The translations under genes and the position numbers were made by a program. The notes beneath the pieces were generated by a model. It was not told the DNA's origin, made no database searches, and worked only from the letters and a program-made list of their open reading frames with translations. 64,000 nucleotides of DNA from Phialophora verrucosa (lineage: Eukaryota > Ascomycota > Eurotiomycetes > Chaetothyriales > Herpotrichiellaceae), in the NCBI GenBank assembly GCA_002099365.1, contig MSED01000001.1, positions 3,534,001-3,598,000 on the forward strand. Direction: 5' to 3'. This document shows, piece by piece, positions 11,017-21,707 of the stretch; positions within the stretch are counted from its first letter, which is position 1; each line of letters begins with the position of its first letter.

Positions 11017-12521
11017 ATGTCAGCAAAGTCGATTCTCGAGGCCGACGGCAAGGCCATTCTCAACTACCACCTCACTCGCGCTCCTGTCATTAAGCCTACC
11101 CCTCTGAAGCCATCGGCCGTGCACAACCCTCCTCCTAAACTGGCCTCGATCTTCTTCCCGGAGGACGAGTCACCCAAGACTGTGTTGGATCAAGCTGAGG
11201 CCACATACCCATGGCTCCTCCAGCCGGGCTCAAAATTTGTCGCGAAGCCCGATCAGTTGATCAAGAGAAGAGGGAAGAGCGGTCTTCTGGCCTTGAACAA
11301 GACTTGGAAAGACGCAAGAGCGTGGATTGAGGAGAGAGCCCGCAAAGAGCAAAAGGTCGAGCACGTCACAGGCGTTCTGTGCCAGTTTCTTGTTGAACCC
11401 TTTGTGCCTCACCCTCAAGATACCGAATATTACATCAACATCAACTCTGTCCGAGATGTAAGTCGGAACACCCGGCAACCTCTTCCAGCATGCTAACCCA
11501 TCCGTAGGGCGACTGGATTCTTTTCACCCACGAGGGCGGTGTCGACGTCGGCGATGTGGACGCAAAGGCCAAGAAGATCCTGATCCCAGTCGACCTGAAG
11601 AAATTTCCTTCAAACCAACAGCTGGCTGAGACTCTCTTGCCCGATGTGCCCAAGGGTGTCCACAACGTTCTGATTGACTTCATTGTCCGACTCTACTCCG
11701 TCTATGTTGACTGCCAATTCACTTACCTGGAGATCAACCCATTGGTCGTCATTCCGAACGCTTCAGCCACCTCCGCCGAGGTCCATTTCCTCGATCTCGC
11801 CGCTAAGCTTGATCAGACTGCAGACTTCGAGTGTGGTGTCAAATGGGCCATTGCCCGAAGCCCTGCCGCTCTTGGCCTGCCCGGTGTCAAGTCCGACGGA
11901 AAAGTCACCATCGACGTCGGCCCCCCAATGGAATTCCCTGCGCCCTTTGGTCGTGAGCTCAGCAAGGAAGAGAAGTACATCGCAGACATGGACGCGAAGA
12001 CTGGCGCTTCCCTCAAATTGACCGTCTTGAATGCCAAGGGCCGCGTCTGGACTTTGGTCGCTGGTGGTGGTGCCTCGGTCGTCTACGCCGACGCCATTGC
12101 CTCCGCCGGTTTCGTCAGCGAATTGGCCAACTACGGTGAATACTCCGGCGCTCCAACCGAGACTCAGACGTACAACTACGCCCGAACAGTTCTTGACCTA
12201 ATGCTCCGTGCACCAATGCACCCCGAGGGCAAGGTTCTGTTCATTGGTGGTGGTATCGCCAACTTCACCAACGTCGCCTCTACATTCAAGGGTGTCATTC
12301 GAGCCCTGAGAGAGGTTGCGCCTCTCCTGATTGAGCACAAGACCCAGATCTGGGTCCGTCGTGCCGGCCCCAATTACCAGGAAGGCCTGAAGAACATCAA
12401 AGGTGTCGGAGAAGAGCTCGGCCTTAACATTCACGTCTACGGTCCTGAGATGCATGTGTCCGGTATTGTGCCATTGGCGCTTCTCGGCAAGGTCTCTTCG
12501 ATTCCCGAGTTTGGCGCATAG
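11017..12521 (+). CDS. acl2: ATP-citrate lyase subunit 2
   Basis: This is the second subunit of ATP-citrate lyase, carrying the ATP-grasp-like and citrate-binding regions. Two exons, 11017-11457 and 11508-12521, with a 50-nt phase-0 intron (gtaagt...gtag), give 484 residues, the normal size for fungal subunit 2. It begins MSAKSILEADGKAIL. Recognisable segments include GKSGLLALNKTW, the nucleotide-binding region near EINPLVVIP, and the glycine-rich GGGIANFTNVASTFKGVIRAL and VRRAGPNYQEGL motifs near the C terminus. The split two-gene form is the ascomycete arrangement, against the single fused animal protein. Expression should track acl1 through the common upstream region. Confidence 0.96.
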
Positions 12522-13100
12522 AGGATCAAAGATGGCAAACCGGGTTTGCTGCTTGTATCACTTTGATCTGGAACGCTCCAAAATATCAGACATGACGTTT
12601 TGACGATGGGTTTGGCTGGCATCAGCGGCTGGGCAAATGGGTACCGAGAGGTGCTGGCTTGGGTGTTTCTCTTCCCGGAGTTCAACTTGGTGACTCACCT
12701 GGCAGTAGAAGCGTCTGTATGTATCGGTTGTGGTGTATGACAATCGGCGGGAGGTCAGCCTCCATAGAAAAAGATACCATTGGCGCTCGAAGACTAGTAT
12801 CAGAGGCACAATGTGGGGGTTATGACTTCTGTTCCCAGCGCTAATGTATTCATTTGAGCGTCAATTGCCGTTGAATTTGTTTGTGGAACTCATGGGTAGT
12901 GAATAGCCCTTCGAAACACATGCAACATCCCATCATTTCACTGAAATGAACTGTTCATTCATTGATCGCGAATCTGTTCCTTTGGCCCCTTTAGACTGAA
13001 TAAGCCTCCCATCACCTTCACATCGTAGCACCGTAAAACACACAGCCACATGAAAGGCTTCCGTCTCAGCTCGCCTCGCAATCACCTCTCCGCACACATC
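12522..13100. other. tail-to-tail intergenic stretch
   Basis: This lies between the acl2 stop and the POLD4 stop. Nothing was recognised beyond the expected 3' regions. Confidence 0.45.
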
Positions 13101-13919
13101 TTACTCCACAAGCACAACCCGTCCGCCTCCAAGCTCATCAATATACGCCAATTTCCCACAACCCTGGCTCCGGCCCTTGCGTCCATACTTCAATCCCTCT
13201 TTCGCATCACCGCCTTCTTCTTCTCTGAGCAGCACGGCGAGGACTTCAATGGGCGGTTGCAGGCCCAGGGTATTTGCTCGTCGCCAGCGGGTCAGGCGTG
13301 GGATGCCGATGCAAGGGCCGTACTGGGACGAGAGATCAAAGTGTCGGAGGATCTTTTCGTGGAGGGCTATGGATTCTTGATGTACTGCGAAGGCGGAGGT
13401 TAGTACGACTTAAAACGCGGGATGAAGCGGTGGGTCCTGAAGGTGATACCGGCGAAGACAACATGCGTAAGACATAGGAACAGGGAATGTAACCATACCT
13501 CTCGGAGCAAGCCGTGACTCTTCTTCCTTCTGCCAGTACTTCTTGAGTTGCGCATCTGTGATCTTCTCTGCTGCTAACTCTCTCTCGTCTTTGCCCTTGG
13601 CGGCTTTGGCTCTCCGTCTCGCAGAGGCTTTGGATGGCTCTATTTCTTCCTCGACGATCTGTTCGGACTCTGATTGTTCGTTGTCTTCGATCTTCTGTTG
13701 ATTTGGTTCTAGTTCCGGTTCATCTTTCACATCCACGGCTTCTGACTCTGGCTGTTCATGCCGTAAAGTGTCTTCGATTTGAGATAGTTTCTTGGTGCTG
13801 GCCTTCTCCTCCTCTCTCTGCGCTCCCGCGCTCGTCTTCGTCACTCGGTTGTTGAATGAGAGTCTGGACTGCCCGCCAGAACTGGCTCTGGTAGTGGCGG
13901 ATTTGCGCCCCCGAGGCAT
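13101..13919 (-). CDS. DNA polymerase delta subunit 4 (POLD4/Cdm1 family)
   Basis: This is the small accessory subunit of replicative DNA polymerase delta in the nucleus. Two exons, 13919-13499 and 13384-13101, with a 114-nt phase-1 intron (gtatgg...gcag), give 234 residues; the second exon has no long ATG-initiated frame of its own. Residues about 142-234 match the POLD4 family, with the hallmark blocks EKILRHFDLSSQYGPCIGI and RLTRWRRAN, then PPIEVLAVLL. The N terminus is acidic and disordered, with a bipartite-like basic run (ARRRAKAAKGK) after Glu-rich sequence. Near residue 18 the segment QSRLSFNNRV resembles a degenerate PCNA-interacting box. The subunit is absent from budding yeast but present in fission yeast and most filamentous fungi. 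Confidence 0.92.
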
Positions 13920-15205
13920 GATTTTGGCTGGTTGATGGCGTAACGGACGGATGAACGGGGTGGTGCGATAATCTGGATAAGTATGGTAGTGGTAAGAGGG
14001 ACTTTGGCGCGAATATATTGTTAGGAATGAGGATGAGGTCCTGTGAACTTCAAGGTGAAAGGAGAGGTGAATCGTGCGTGAATGACGTTCTCGAGCAACG
14101 CTGCCTCAGCAACCAGCCCGGAGTCCACTTTCGGATACAATGAGACGCCGCCGGAAGGCAATGAGTCGAACTTGGATTTTAATTGGCTTGCGAGCGCGCG
14201 CCCTCACTGATCCTGGAGAAGCGGCGTCGTCTTTACGTGTTTCTGGGCTTAATTACTCCGTACGAGGTACATGCCACCTAAATGCGTGTGTACTCGTACT
14301 CGTACTCCCACGAGACATTCTCCAGACGCAATTCTTGTTGGAAATGCAGGGACCCTCTTACTATCAACAAGGTCTGACTCGGTAGTCGTGTCACTTTTCC
14401 CTTGGAGATTCCGTCGGTTTACTGTAATAAGGCGCTGATAATTTGAATGCTCAGTTGTTCTACGGACAGGCGTGCATGGTCCTCAGCGCAGTACCAACTA
14501 TTGCCTGCCTGCAGGTCTTCAACCTGGTGCGGAGGCTATACCCAAATGCTCTTCTTGCTTGATCATTCGTAGCCAAAGGCTCCTCCATATCCATAGTCGC
14601 CCAGCCGTCTAGATCTTGTTCGGCAACCACAAGTCAAGTTCAACTTGGAAGCACAACTCCAGTGTGGCCGGATCTGGTGGACGCAGTCCCAACAGAGTCA
14701 ACAATGACTTGGACAAGCCAAATCAGCTGGAATGAGTGCCACATGATCACACGGTTGCGAGTGCCTCATAAGGCTAGGCGACTGCTTGACACTTCCTGTC
14801 CTCCTCGTTTGCGATTTCAATGAATTTTCTGGGGAAGTTTTCACAGCCACAGACGAAAATGTCAGGGATGCACATGCGCTTCCGGGAGGTAGGTTTCTGG
14901 AGTGGTGATGATGCCGAAGGCTGATCCAGCTGCGTGAAGCCGTTTCCCGGCGCGCAATGTTCCCTCAAACCGGGCAGATACTGAAGAACTGGTCATTGGT
15001 TCTGCAACTTCCGTAGTTCGATAGAATTTAGTCTGTTCATGGGGATATTTTTGCTGTTGAAGCCGACGACTCTGTGTGATGTCTCCCGTCAGGCACCCGC
15101 GGCCTGTGATAGGCGGAATCGGCGGAGTTTCAAAAGGCAGTTTCCTGTGGCACCTCGCACTTTGGGCTCAACCTTCATTCTGCTCAGTTCGAGTCGTCAT
15201 TAACA
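13920..15205. promoter_or_regulatory. divergent intergenic region
   Basis: This is the gap between the POLD4 start and the SDR start. It contains one copy of the recurring ACTCCGTAC motif at 14255-14263. Short frames here look random, and no gene was recognised. Confidence 0.45.
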
Positions 15206-16475
15206 ATGCCCATTCCTCTGCTAGCGGAGGGCTTCGGCAGGGGCCTCTCTGGTATCCCTTATGGCTGGACTGTCGCCCAAGGTACAGTAGCTGTCGGCGT
15301 CATCACTCTTCTGAAACTGTACTTTGGCGGAGCAACATGTCGCTCCGAACGAGTAATGCACGGGAAGGTGGTCATGATTACGGTGAGAAAAGGCTCTTCA
15401 AGAGACATATAGACCTCTGACTGGCGATTCACAGGGGGGCACCTCAGGCATTGGCGCGGCCGTGGTGCAAGAACTGGCTACTCGAGGAGCGCAGATTATT
15501 CTCCTGACCCATCACGCTCCCTCCGATCCTTTCCTGGTCGACTACATCGAGGACGTGCGGACGATCACAAATAACGAGTTAATCTATGCCGAGCAAGTAG
15601 ATCTTTCCTCCCTGCACTCGATTCGACTTTTCGCGACCAAATGGGTGGACAATGCGCCCCCGAGAAGATTGGACATGATTATTTTGTGCGCAAATATCAT
15701 GACACCCTACTTCGGGACGAGTCAAACAACAATGGACGGACTAGAGGCGGAGTGGATGATCAATTATCTCAGCACTTTCCATCTGTTAAGCATCCTGTCA
15801 CCAGCCGTCCGAGCACAACCTCCCGATCGAGATGTGAGAATTCTGTTCAGTACCTGCAGCAGCTATATTGGCGGAAGGTTAAACTACAAGGCCACTGAGA
15901 CGGCCACCAAATCGGGGAGTTCTTCATACGCAAGGAGTAAGCTGGCGGTCATGACTTTCGCAAATGCTTTCCAGAAGCACCTCGACGCATATAAGAGACC
16001 AGACAATCAGCCCAACAATGCCCGCGTGCTGATCATTGACCCCGGCTATTGTCGGACTCCAGGTACTAGGAGATGGCTCTCCGGCGGCACGATTTGGGGA
16101 TTGCTCTTGTATTTGCTCACGTGGCCTTTATGGTGGCTCATCCTCAAGTCACCGTTACAAGGCGCTCAGAGTTATCTTCTCGCCGCTATGGATGCAGAGT
16201 ACAGTCGGGGTCCTGGTGGCAGGCTGATCAAGGAATGCAGAGAATACCAGTTACTCAGGTCAGACGTCGAGAATGAGGAGGTTGCCAAACAGCTGTGGGA
16301 ATTCAGTGAGAAGCAGATTGAACAGCTCGAGAAGCAAGGCGCCATCAAGAGAACTCTCGCAAAGAAAGAAGCAGAACAGAAAATGACTGCTAGTGAGTCA
16401 ACCACGAACAGTACAACTACTGGAGGGAAGAAAGACCCTACTCCAGGATCTCGAAGAAGTCGGCAAGCGAAATGA
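15206..16475 (+). CDS. membrane-associated short-chain dehydrogenase/reductase
   Basis: An NAD(P)-dependent oxidoreductase of the classical SDR fold. Exons 15206-15382 and 15435-16475, with a 52-nt phase-0 intron (gtgaga...cacag), give 405 residues. The intron splits the cofactor motif: TGGTSGIG only forms after splicing. The catalytic YARSK (Tyr224, Lys228) and a Ser cluster at 198-202 are present. The usual NNAG is replaced by CANI. A hydrophobic N-terminal segment and a second one near 285-305 (WGLLLYLLTWPLWWLIL) suggest membrane or lipid-droplet attachment, as in Env9-like fungal SDRs. The C-terminal 80 residues are coiled-coil-like, then Ser/Thr/Lys-rich. Substrate is unknown. Confidence 0.88.
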
Positions 16476-16993
16476 AAACGGAGCTGTACGGCGTATTCGT
16501 ATACCTCCGGAAGTGCACGTTTGAATCCAGCAATCAGCGGTTCGCGAAGGTTAGGTGCCTGAATTGGCAAGCCACAGCCAAGCCTTGTCATGATGCTGGG
16601 CACAGACAAACACGAGTATACACTCGATACGCAATGGTCTTGCACGTCGAAAAGTGGCCCACTTAGGTCTGTCTCGCCCTTCGTTGTTGGGTCCTGGTCA
16701 ACCTCATTCCAATGACGATGGCACATGTTCGTACACCAAGGAGCAGTCTTGGCTACCTATACCAGGCCTGGGCCAGCAAAACCTTTCCAAACTCTTCCTC
16801 AACATCCATTACAAAGCACATCGTTGCCAAGTCCAGGTGCCTTCATTACTTGCTGCACAGCCGCTTAAGCCGTGGAGATATAAGACCACTGGAGTGCTTC
16901 CACGACCGAACTCGTCGCCCATCGCTGCACTACAATCCCTCATCCAGTATCTCTAACACGTTCTCCTGATTTTCAGAAATTCTTCCTGACACG
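16476..16993. other. intergenic, no feature recognised
   Basis: This same-strand gap lies between the SDR and GFA genes. Nothing was recognised beyond a probable promoter. Confidence 0.4.
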
Positions 16994-17569
16994 ATGACTT
17001 CCCGTCCTGAATCGATTTCTGGTGGATGCCTTTGTGGCGCAATTCGATACAAGATCGCTTTTCCTCAGGACGCTGCATGGCCAGCTCAAGTACGGTCTCA
17101 TGCCCTATCGGACATGCCTTTCTAATGTCGTCAGGCTGCAACATGTCAATGCTCCATTTGCCGCAAATGGTCAGGGGCATTAATCTCCCATGAGATTCTG
17201 ATACATCCGTCCCAGTTGGTCGACGATATTTCCAAGTCACCGACATATAAGGAGTATCAGTCAACCCCTTCAGCAATCCGGTCTTTCTGTTCCCAATGCG
17301 GAAGCGGCCTCACGTGGCGGATCATTGGCATGGATGATATGCTCGTGCTCTTCACAGGGACTATTGACGAGGAATATCTTCTCGGCACGAAAGTTGACGG
17401 CAGCGAGCAGCAGACGGAGTTCGGTGTGAAGTTCAGTCGTGAAGGGGGGTTCTATAAAGAATTGACTACGCCGAGTATGGGTCATCTATTCTGGAACAAC
17501 GTGATTCCCGGAATCACTGATCATGACACGGGAGGCACGAAGTTTTTGCAATCGTTTCCGCAGGAGTAA
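16994..17569 (+). CDS. GFA-family (Mss4-like) zinc protein
   Basis: A small protein of the glutathione-dependent formaldehyde-activating enzyme family. Exons 16994-17089 and 17135-17569, separated by a 45-nt phase-0 intron (gtacgg...gtcag), give 176 residues. The family zinc ligands are complete once spliced: CLCG (Cys12, Cys14), CQCSIC (Cys36, Cys38, Cys41) and FCSQCG. Without splicing the first and second clusters fall in different frames. Most fungal members are uncharacterised, and true S-hydroxymethylglutathione synthase activity should not be assumed. It sits between an SDR and a P450 on the same strand, but spacing is wide and a joint pathway is not shown. Confidence 0.88.
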
Positions 17570-18627
17570 AGAACTGAGGTAGCAGAGCGGGTATGCTGGC
17601 GGATATCCCAGTAATACGGAATCTATGCGCACCACAAGTCTTCCCCACATCTCGCGATTTGGAGGATCTGGGACAACGAGCGGCCCTGTCACGGTGGAAA
17701 ACGTCGAGTTGAGAGTATAGCCAATTTGAACGTCGACAGTTCCTGAGCCAAACACCATCGAGAAACTCTATGCCGTGATTTTTTCAATGCCTTTCTTATT
17801 TCTTGTGGCCTATAGACTCTCGTAACCTTTAAGAATACATCATCTGGAGCACTGGCAAAGACAAACCTGGTATCCGACGGAGTCTCACTCGCTCTGTTGA
17901 CCCGAGTTTCGAATATATCGGTGTTTTTCGGTTTCACTGACACCAGAGCCCACTAGCGCTCCATCCCACCCAGAGAGTTGCGAAGCATCTGCTCAGAGCC
18001 TCAGATGTTCGACATCGGTGTCGGAAGAAAATGGTGCCGGATTGGGAGGTTGAAATTCTCAACAATAGCTTTCCCACTCACAATATCCTTTCGATAGATC
18101 GTCGAATCATAACTGGTTGCGCACCTTGCCAGGATTTCATTACGCATTAGCAGCATTCACCCTGTATTCAGCTTCATCCCTTTTCGCCAGCTGCCAGCTG
18201 CTGGTCATCATTACTTCTCTGGGGCGCATGGCATTGAGTCCGCTGTGCCGTCAAGACTCTCCTGATATGTCCTCCACCGGAATGACCCCACGAGCTGTTC
18301 AGATTTTCAGTCTCTCCCCGGTCATGCTCGATGGGCCAATCAATTATTGTGAATTTCGTGCTTGACTCGAGCGCTGACCTCCGGCTCTGGTCTCTGCGGT
18401 GGTGATTCCGCCCTCTACAGAAACACAACGGAATCTGAGGAGCCGTGGTTGGCTGTGGCGCCGTCTCCCCACATCGATGGCCATGCGCCCCTCACATCAC
18501 AATTCCGGGGTGGATGATGCCGTCGCTCTCTGATATATACTCGAGTACTATTGAGCGTAGCCCATCTTTCTTCCGACGTTTCCTGTAAAACTAACACTTT
18601 TTACTGCTTTTCCCGCATTGATCCGCA
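17570..18627. promoter_or_regulatory. intergenic and P450 promoter
   Basis: This is a 1058-bp gap. A TATA-like tatata run at about 18534-18539 lies some 90 bp upstream of the P450 start and probably belongs to its promoter. No gene was recognised in the remainder. Confidence 0.5.
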
Positions 18628-20211
18628 ATGATGATCGACAAGACTGTCGCGTTCCTCCTGCATCATGCCCAGGAGTCGCCAGTAGCATTCCTGGCATACT
18701 TCGCAGCAGCATCGGCCCTATTCTACCTCCTGGTCACCGAAGTACAAAGGCACCAAGTACGCATCCCCGGTTTCGATGGACCCCCGGGGCTCCCTATGAT
18801 TGGCAACATCCATCAAATCAGAGTCAACGCGGCAGAGCAGTACCGCCTATGGGCCGAGAAATATGGCTCGGTTTACCAGATCATGCTGGGCAATGTCCCC
18901 GTCATCGTAGTGAATTCTTCGAAAGCGGCGCGAGAGATCTTTGGCGCAAATTCACAGGCACTGTCATCGAGGCCGGAGTTCTACACGTTTCACAAAGTGG
19001 TGAGCTCGACAAGCGGGACAACGATTGGTACATCGCCTTTCTCAGAGAGTCTGAAGCGGAGGAGAAAGGGCGCCGCGAGCGCATTGAACAAGCCAAGCGT
19101 GGCGACGTACGTCCCCCACATTGACGTCGAGACACGGGACTTCTTGAATGAATTTCTCCTCTATGGTGATGGCGGTCGGAAACCCGTCGACCCGATGCCG
19201 ATGATCCAACGGCTCTCTCTGTCGCTAGCATTGACCTTGAACTGGGGAACTCGAATGGCCTCTCAAAACGACGACTTATTCGGCGAAATCACCCATGTCG
19301 AAGAGGAGGTCTCCAAGTTCCGCTCCACGACCGGCAATCTCCAAGACTACATTCCGCTTCTACGCCTGAACCCATTCAGCTTTGGCAGTGCGCATGCGCG
19401 GGAAATGCGGCAGCGCCGTGATGTCTACCTAAAGAAGTTGAATGACGATCTGGACGACCGAATGGCCAAGGGAACACACCAACCATGCATTCAGGCCAAT
19501 GTCATCCTGGACCGAGAAGCAAAACTCAACAAGGAGGAACTGATATCCATCTCCCTCACCATGCTCTCTGGTGGCCTCGACACGCTCACAACCCTGGTCG
19601 CATGGTCCATGGCTCTCCTTGCCCAGCGACCTGACATCCAGAAGAAAGCTCACGATGAGATCCGCAAAGTTTATTCACCGGAGCAGATCCTTTGTGATGC
19701 GAACGACGACCAATCCATTCCTTATATTGTGGCGCTCGTCAGAGAACTCCTCCGGTATTACACAGTGCTGCGACTGTCCCTTCCTCGAGCAACGGTCAAG
19801 GACATCACATATAATGGCCACGTCATCCCTGCAAAATCCGTCATTTTCCTCAACGCCTGGGCGTGCAACATGGACCCTGAGGTGTGGACCGACCCATTCA
19901 CATTCCGCCCAGAGCGCTGGCTTGAACATCCCGATGCACCCCTTTTCACATATGGTCTCGGATACAGGATGTGCGCGGGCTCCCTGCTCGCCAATCGAGA
20001 GATGTACACAATCTACCTGAGATTGATCAGCGCATTCGAGCTGACGGACGTGCGAGCGGAAGGGGGCAAAGAGATGGAAACACATCCTGTGAAGGGTGTG
20101 GAAGATCAGACCCAGTTGGTCAGTGTTCCCAGGCGTTACGGGCTTCGAGTGGTGCCCAGAGATGAGGCTGGCTTGAGAAAGGCACTAGCTGCTTATGATG
20201 AGAAACATTGA
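18628..20211 (+). CDS. cytochrome P450, CYP504-like
   Basis: An intronless 527-residue microsomal P450. It has an N-terminal membrane anchor (AFLAYFAAASALFYLLV), the proline hinge (GPPGLPMIGN), an I-helix GGLDTLTT, a K-helix ExxR (ELLR), a PERW-type meander (FRPERW) and the heme-binding FTYGLGYRMCAG with Cys449. The I-helix and heme-loop sequences resemble the CYP504 group, whose known members hydroxylate phenylacetate or 3-hydroxyphenylacetate in fungal aromatic catabolism. That substrate is inference from similarity in memory, and no homogentisate-pathway gene is adjacent. A second ATG directly follows the first. The C terminus ends in a short polar tail. Confidence 0.93.
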   Translation: MMIDKTVAFLLHHAQESPVAFLAYFAAASALFYLLVTEVQRHQVRIPGFDGPPGLPMIGNIHQIRVNAAEQYRLWAEKYGSVYQIMLGNVPVIVVNSSKAAREIFGANSQALSSRPEFYTFHKVVSSTSGTTIGTSPFSESLKRRRKGAASALNKPSVATYVPHIDVETRDFLNEFLLYGDGGRKPVDPMPMIQRLSLSLALTLNWGTRMASQNDDLFGEITHVEEEVSKFRSTTGNLQDYIPLLRLNPFSFGSAHAREMRQRRDVYLKKLNDDLDDRMAKGTHQPCIQANVILDREAKLNKEELISISLTMLSGGLDTLTTLVAWSMALLAQRPDIQKKAHDEIRKVYSPEQILCDANDDQSIPYIVALVRELLRYYTVLRLSLPRATVKDITYNGHVIPAKSVIFLNAWACNMDPEVWTDPFTFRPERWLEHPDAPLFTYGLGYRMCAGSLLANREMYTIYLRLISAFELTDVRAEGGKEMETHPVKGVEDQTQLVSVPRRYGLRVVPRDEAGLRKALAAYDEKH

Positions 20212-20486
20212 GGCGTATGTATGACTTATATCCATACTGGGAGCGTCCCCTGCATTGGGAGCTGGCGTTAGGCGCACCATGACTCTCTTCAAGTCCTGAA
20301 AGATATGCGTACCCGTCTATTTGATCTTCTACTCTTTCCCGTTCTAAAATTCGATCAAGCTGTCCCATGCTTTCCAACCAGTCTATATGTCTCGAGGGTC
20401 TCCGCCTCACTCTATCATTTTGATGCAAGCCAACACCTGCAATGCATGTCGTACTGCAAATGCAGCACCACAATACGTCGGCCGGC

Positions 20487-21317
20487 TCACTTCATCGTCG
20501 GCTTCACATGGCCATTCGCCTCCATCGAATTTGTTCTATGCTTCCTCAGGCCTTCCTCGGCCAACTTCCTCACCGTGTTTCTCCCCTCGTAGATATCTTG
20601 TGTTTCTTCGAGGATATCATGCCAGCTGTTGAAGAGCGTAAAAGGGATGCCTTCTTTCTCGCAGTAGACCACCAGATCCTTCCCTTCTCTCGCGAACAGC
20701 AAATCCGTCTCTCGCGCTGCACTCAGGTCAGACACACCGTCACCCGCGTACAGCAGAGTCGGTCTCTGGTCGTGCGGCATCTTCGCAATTGCCTCGGCAT
20801 AGGGTCGGATCGTCAGCGACTTGTCATGGCCGAAGCCCGAATCGTCGTGGAACAAGATCGTCCACCCGTCGGGTTTGTCAAGTGAGTTCCCAGGCGGTCT
20901 CGTCTGAGTCTCATTGGCGACAATCTCGATGTCCTTCATCAGATCCTCGCCGAGCAAATGGTCCAATAGAGTCTCCAATACGGGAACCATGCCACTGCTC
21001 AGCACGATGACGGGCACCTTCTTCTCCCTCGCCCAGACCATGAAGTCCTTGAACCCCGGATCTAGGGTGATGTTCTCTTTCAAAATCTCCAGGACCTTGG
21101 GGAAGGGCAAGTTCCACGAGTCGAGCATCTGTTGGAATGTGTTGCGGAAAGTGTCGGTTTCGTCGATGACGGCGTGGAAGAGTTGCCGCCGTTGTTCGAG
21201 GCCCATGCCATAGTTGTCGGTGATGAAGTCGTTGGTGTCTTGGAGGGTGATTGTGCCGTCGAAGTCGGTGAAGAAGATCACCTTCGGATTTGCCTCGAGG
21301 GTCTGTGGGAAGGGCAT
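20487..21317 (-). CDS. HAD-superfamily phosphatase (Pyp1/phosphoserine phosphatase-like)
   Basis: A 276-residue cytosolic haloacid-dehalogenase-type phosphatase. Motif I is FFTDFDGTIT (nucleophile Asp18, acid Asp20), motif II is IVLSSGM, and motif IV is YAGDGVSDLSAA with the metal-binding aspartates. The overall pattern matches the yeast YNL010W/Pyp1 polyol-phosphate phosphatase and related phosphoserine-phosphatase-like enzymes. I chose the ATG at 21315-21317 (MPFPQTLEANPKV). The frame remains open far upstream, but that part overlaps the promoter of the divergent She9 gene and has no family similarity. Likely role: removing small phosphorylated polyols or metabolic side products. Confidence 0.9.
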   Translation of the reverse strand: MPFPQTLEANPKVIFFTDFDGTITLQDTNDFITDNYGMGLEQRRQLFHAVIDETDTFRNTFQQMLDSWNLPFPKVLEILKENITLDPGFKDFMVWAREKKVPVIVLSSGMVPVLETLLDHLLGEDLMKDIEIVANETQTRPPGNSLDKPDGWTILFHDDSGFGHDKSLTIRPYAEAIAKMPHDQRPTLLYAGDGVSDLSAARETDLLFAREGKDLVVYCEKEGIPFTLFNSWHDILEETQDIYEGRNTVRKLAEEGLRKHRTNSMEANGHVKPTMK

Positions 21318-21707
21318 CTTGACGACAATCCCGTGTAACTTTCCTACGGCGGAGCTGGGATACGGGAAAGTGAGACACAAGAAAAAAGCGCGAAGGGGGG
21401 AGTAGAGGGGCGTTTTTGATATCTTCAACATTTTCTTGGGCCTGGCGGGAAAATGCCCGATGAGGAATCCCGGTCGCGCCGTCGAGTCCGTGTTCGGACC
21501 ATTGGCGATGACGTCGGCGAATGAGCCGCAGCGAGCAACCCACCAAGCTGGTTTTAGTGGCTTTCCCGTTCGGCTCACTTGCCTCCAAACATTCCGAGGC
21601 GATCATTTGGAGCTGTCTTTGGAGCAGTTCAATGCCCCAGTGAGTGTTCCTTTGCCGTCGCAGAAAGGGAGCTCCTCTGTGGCCAGTGGACTCGACGGCC
21701 GCTCGAC
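21318..21707. promoter_or_regulatory. divergent promoter, phosphatase / She9
   Basis: This compact 390-bp head-to-head region separates two start codons. Both flanking frames run open into it from non-ATG codons, which I read as leader sequence. Confidence 0.5.
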
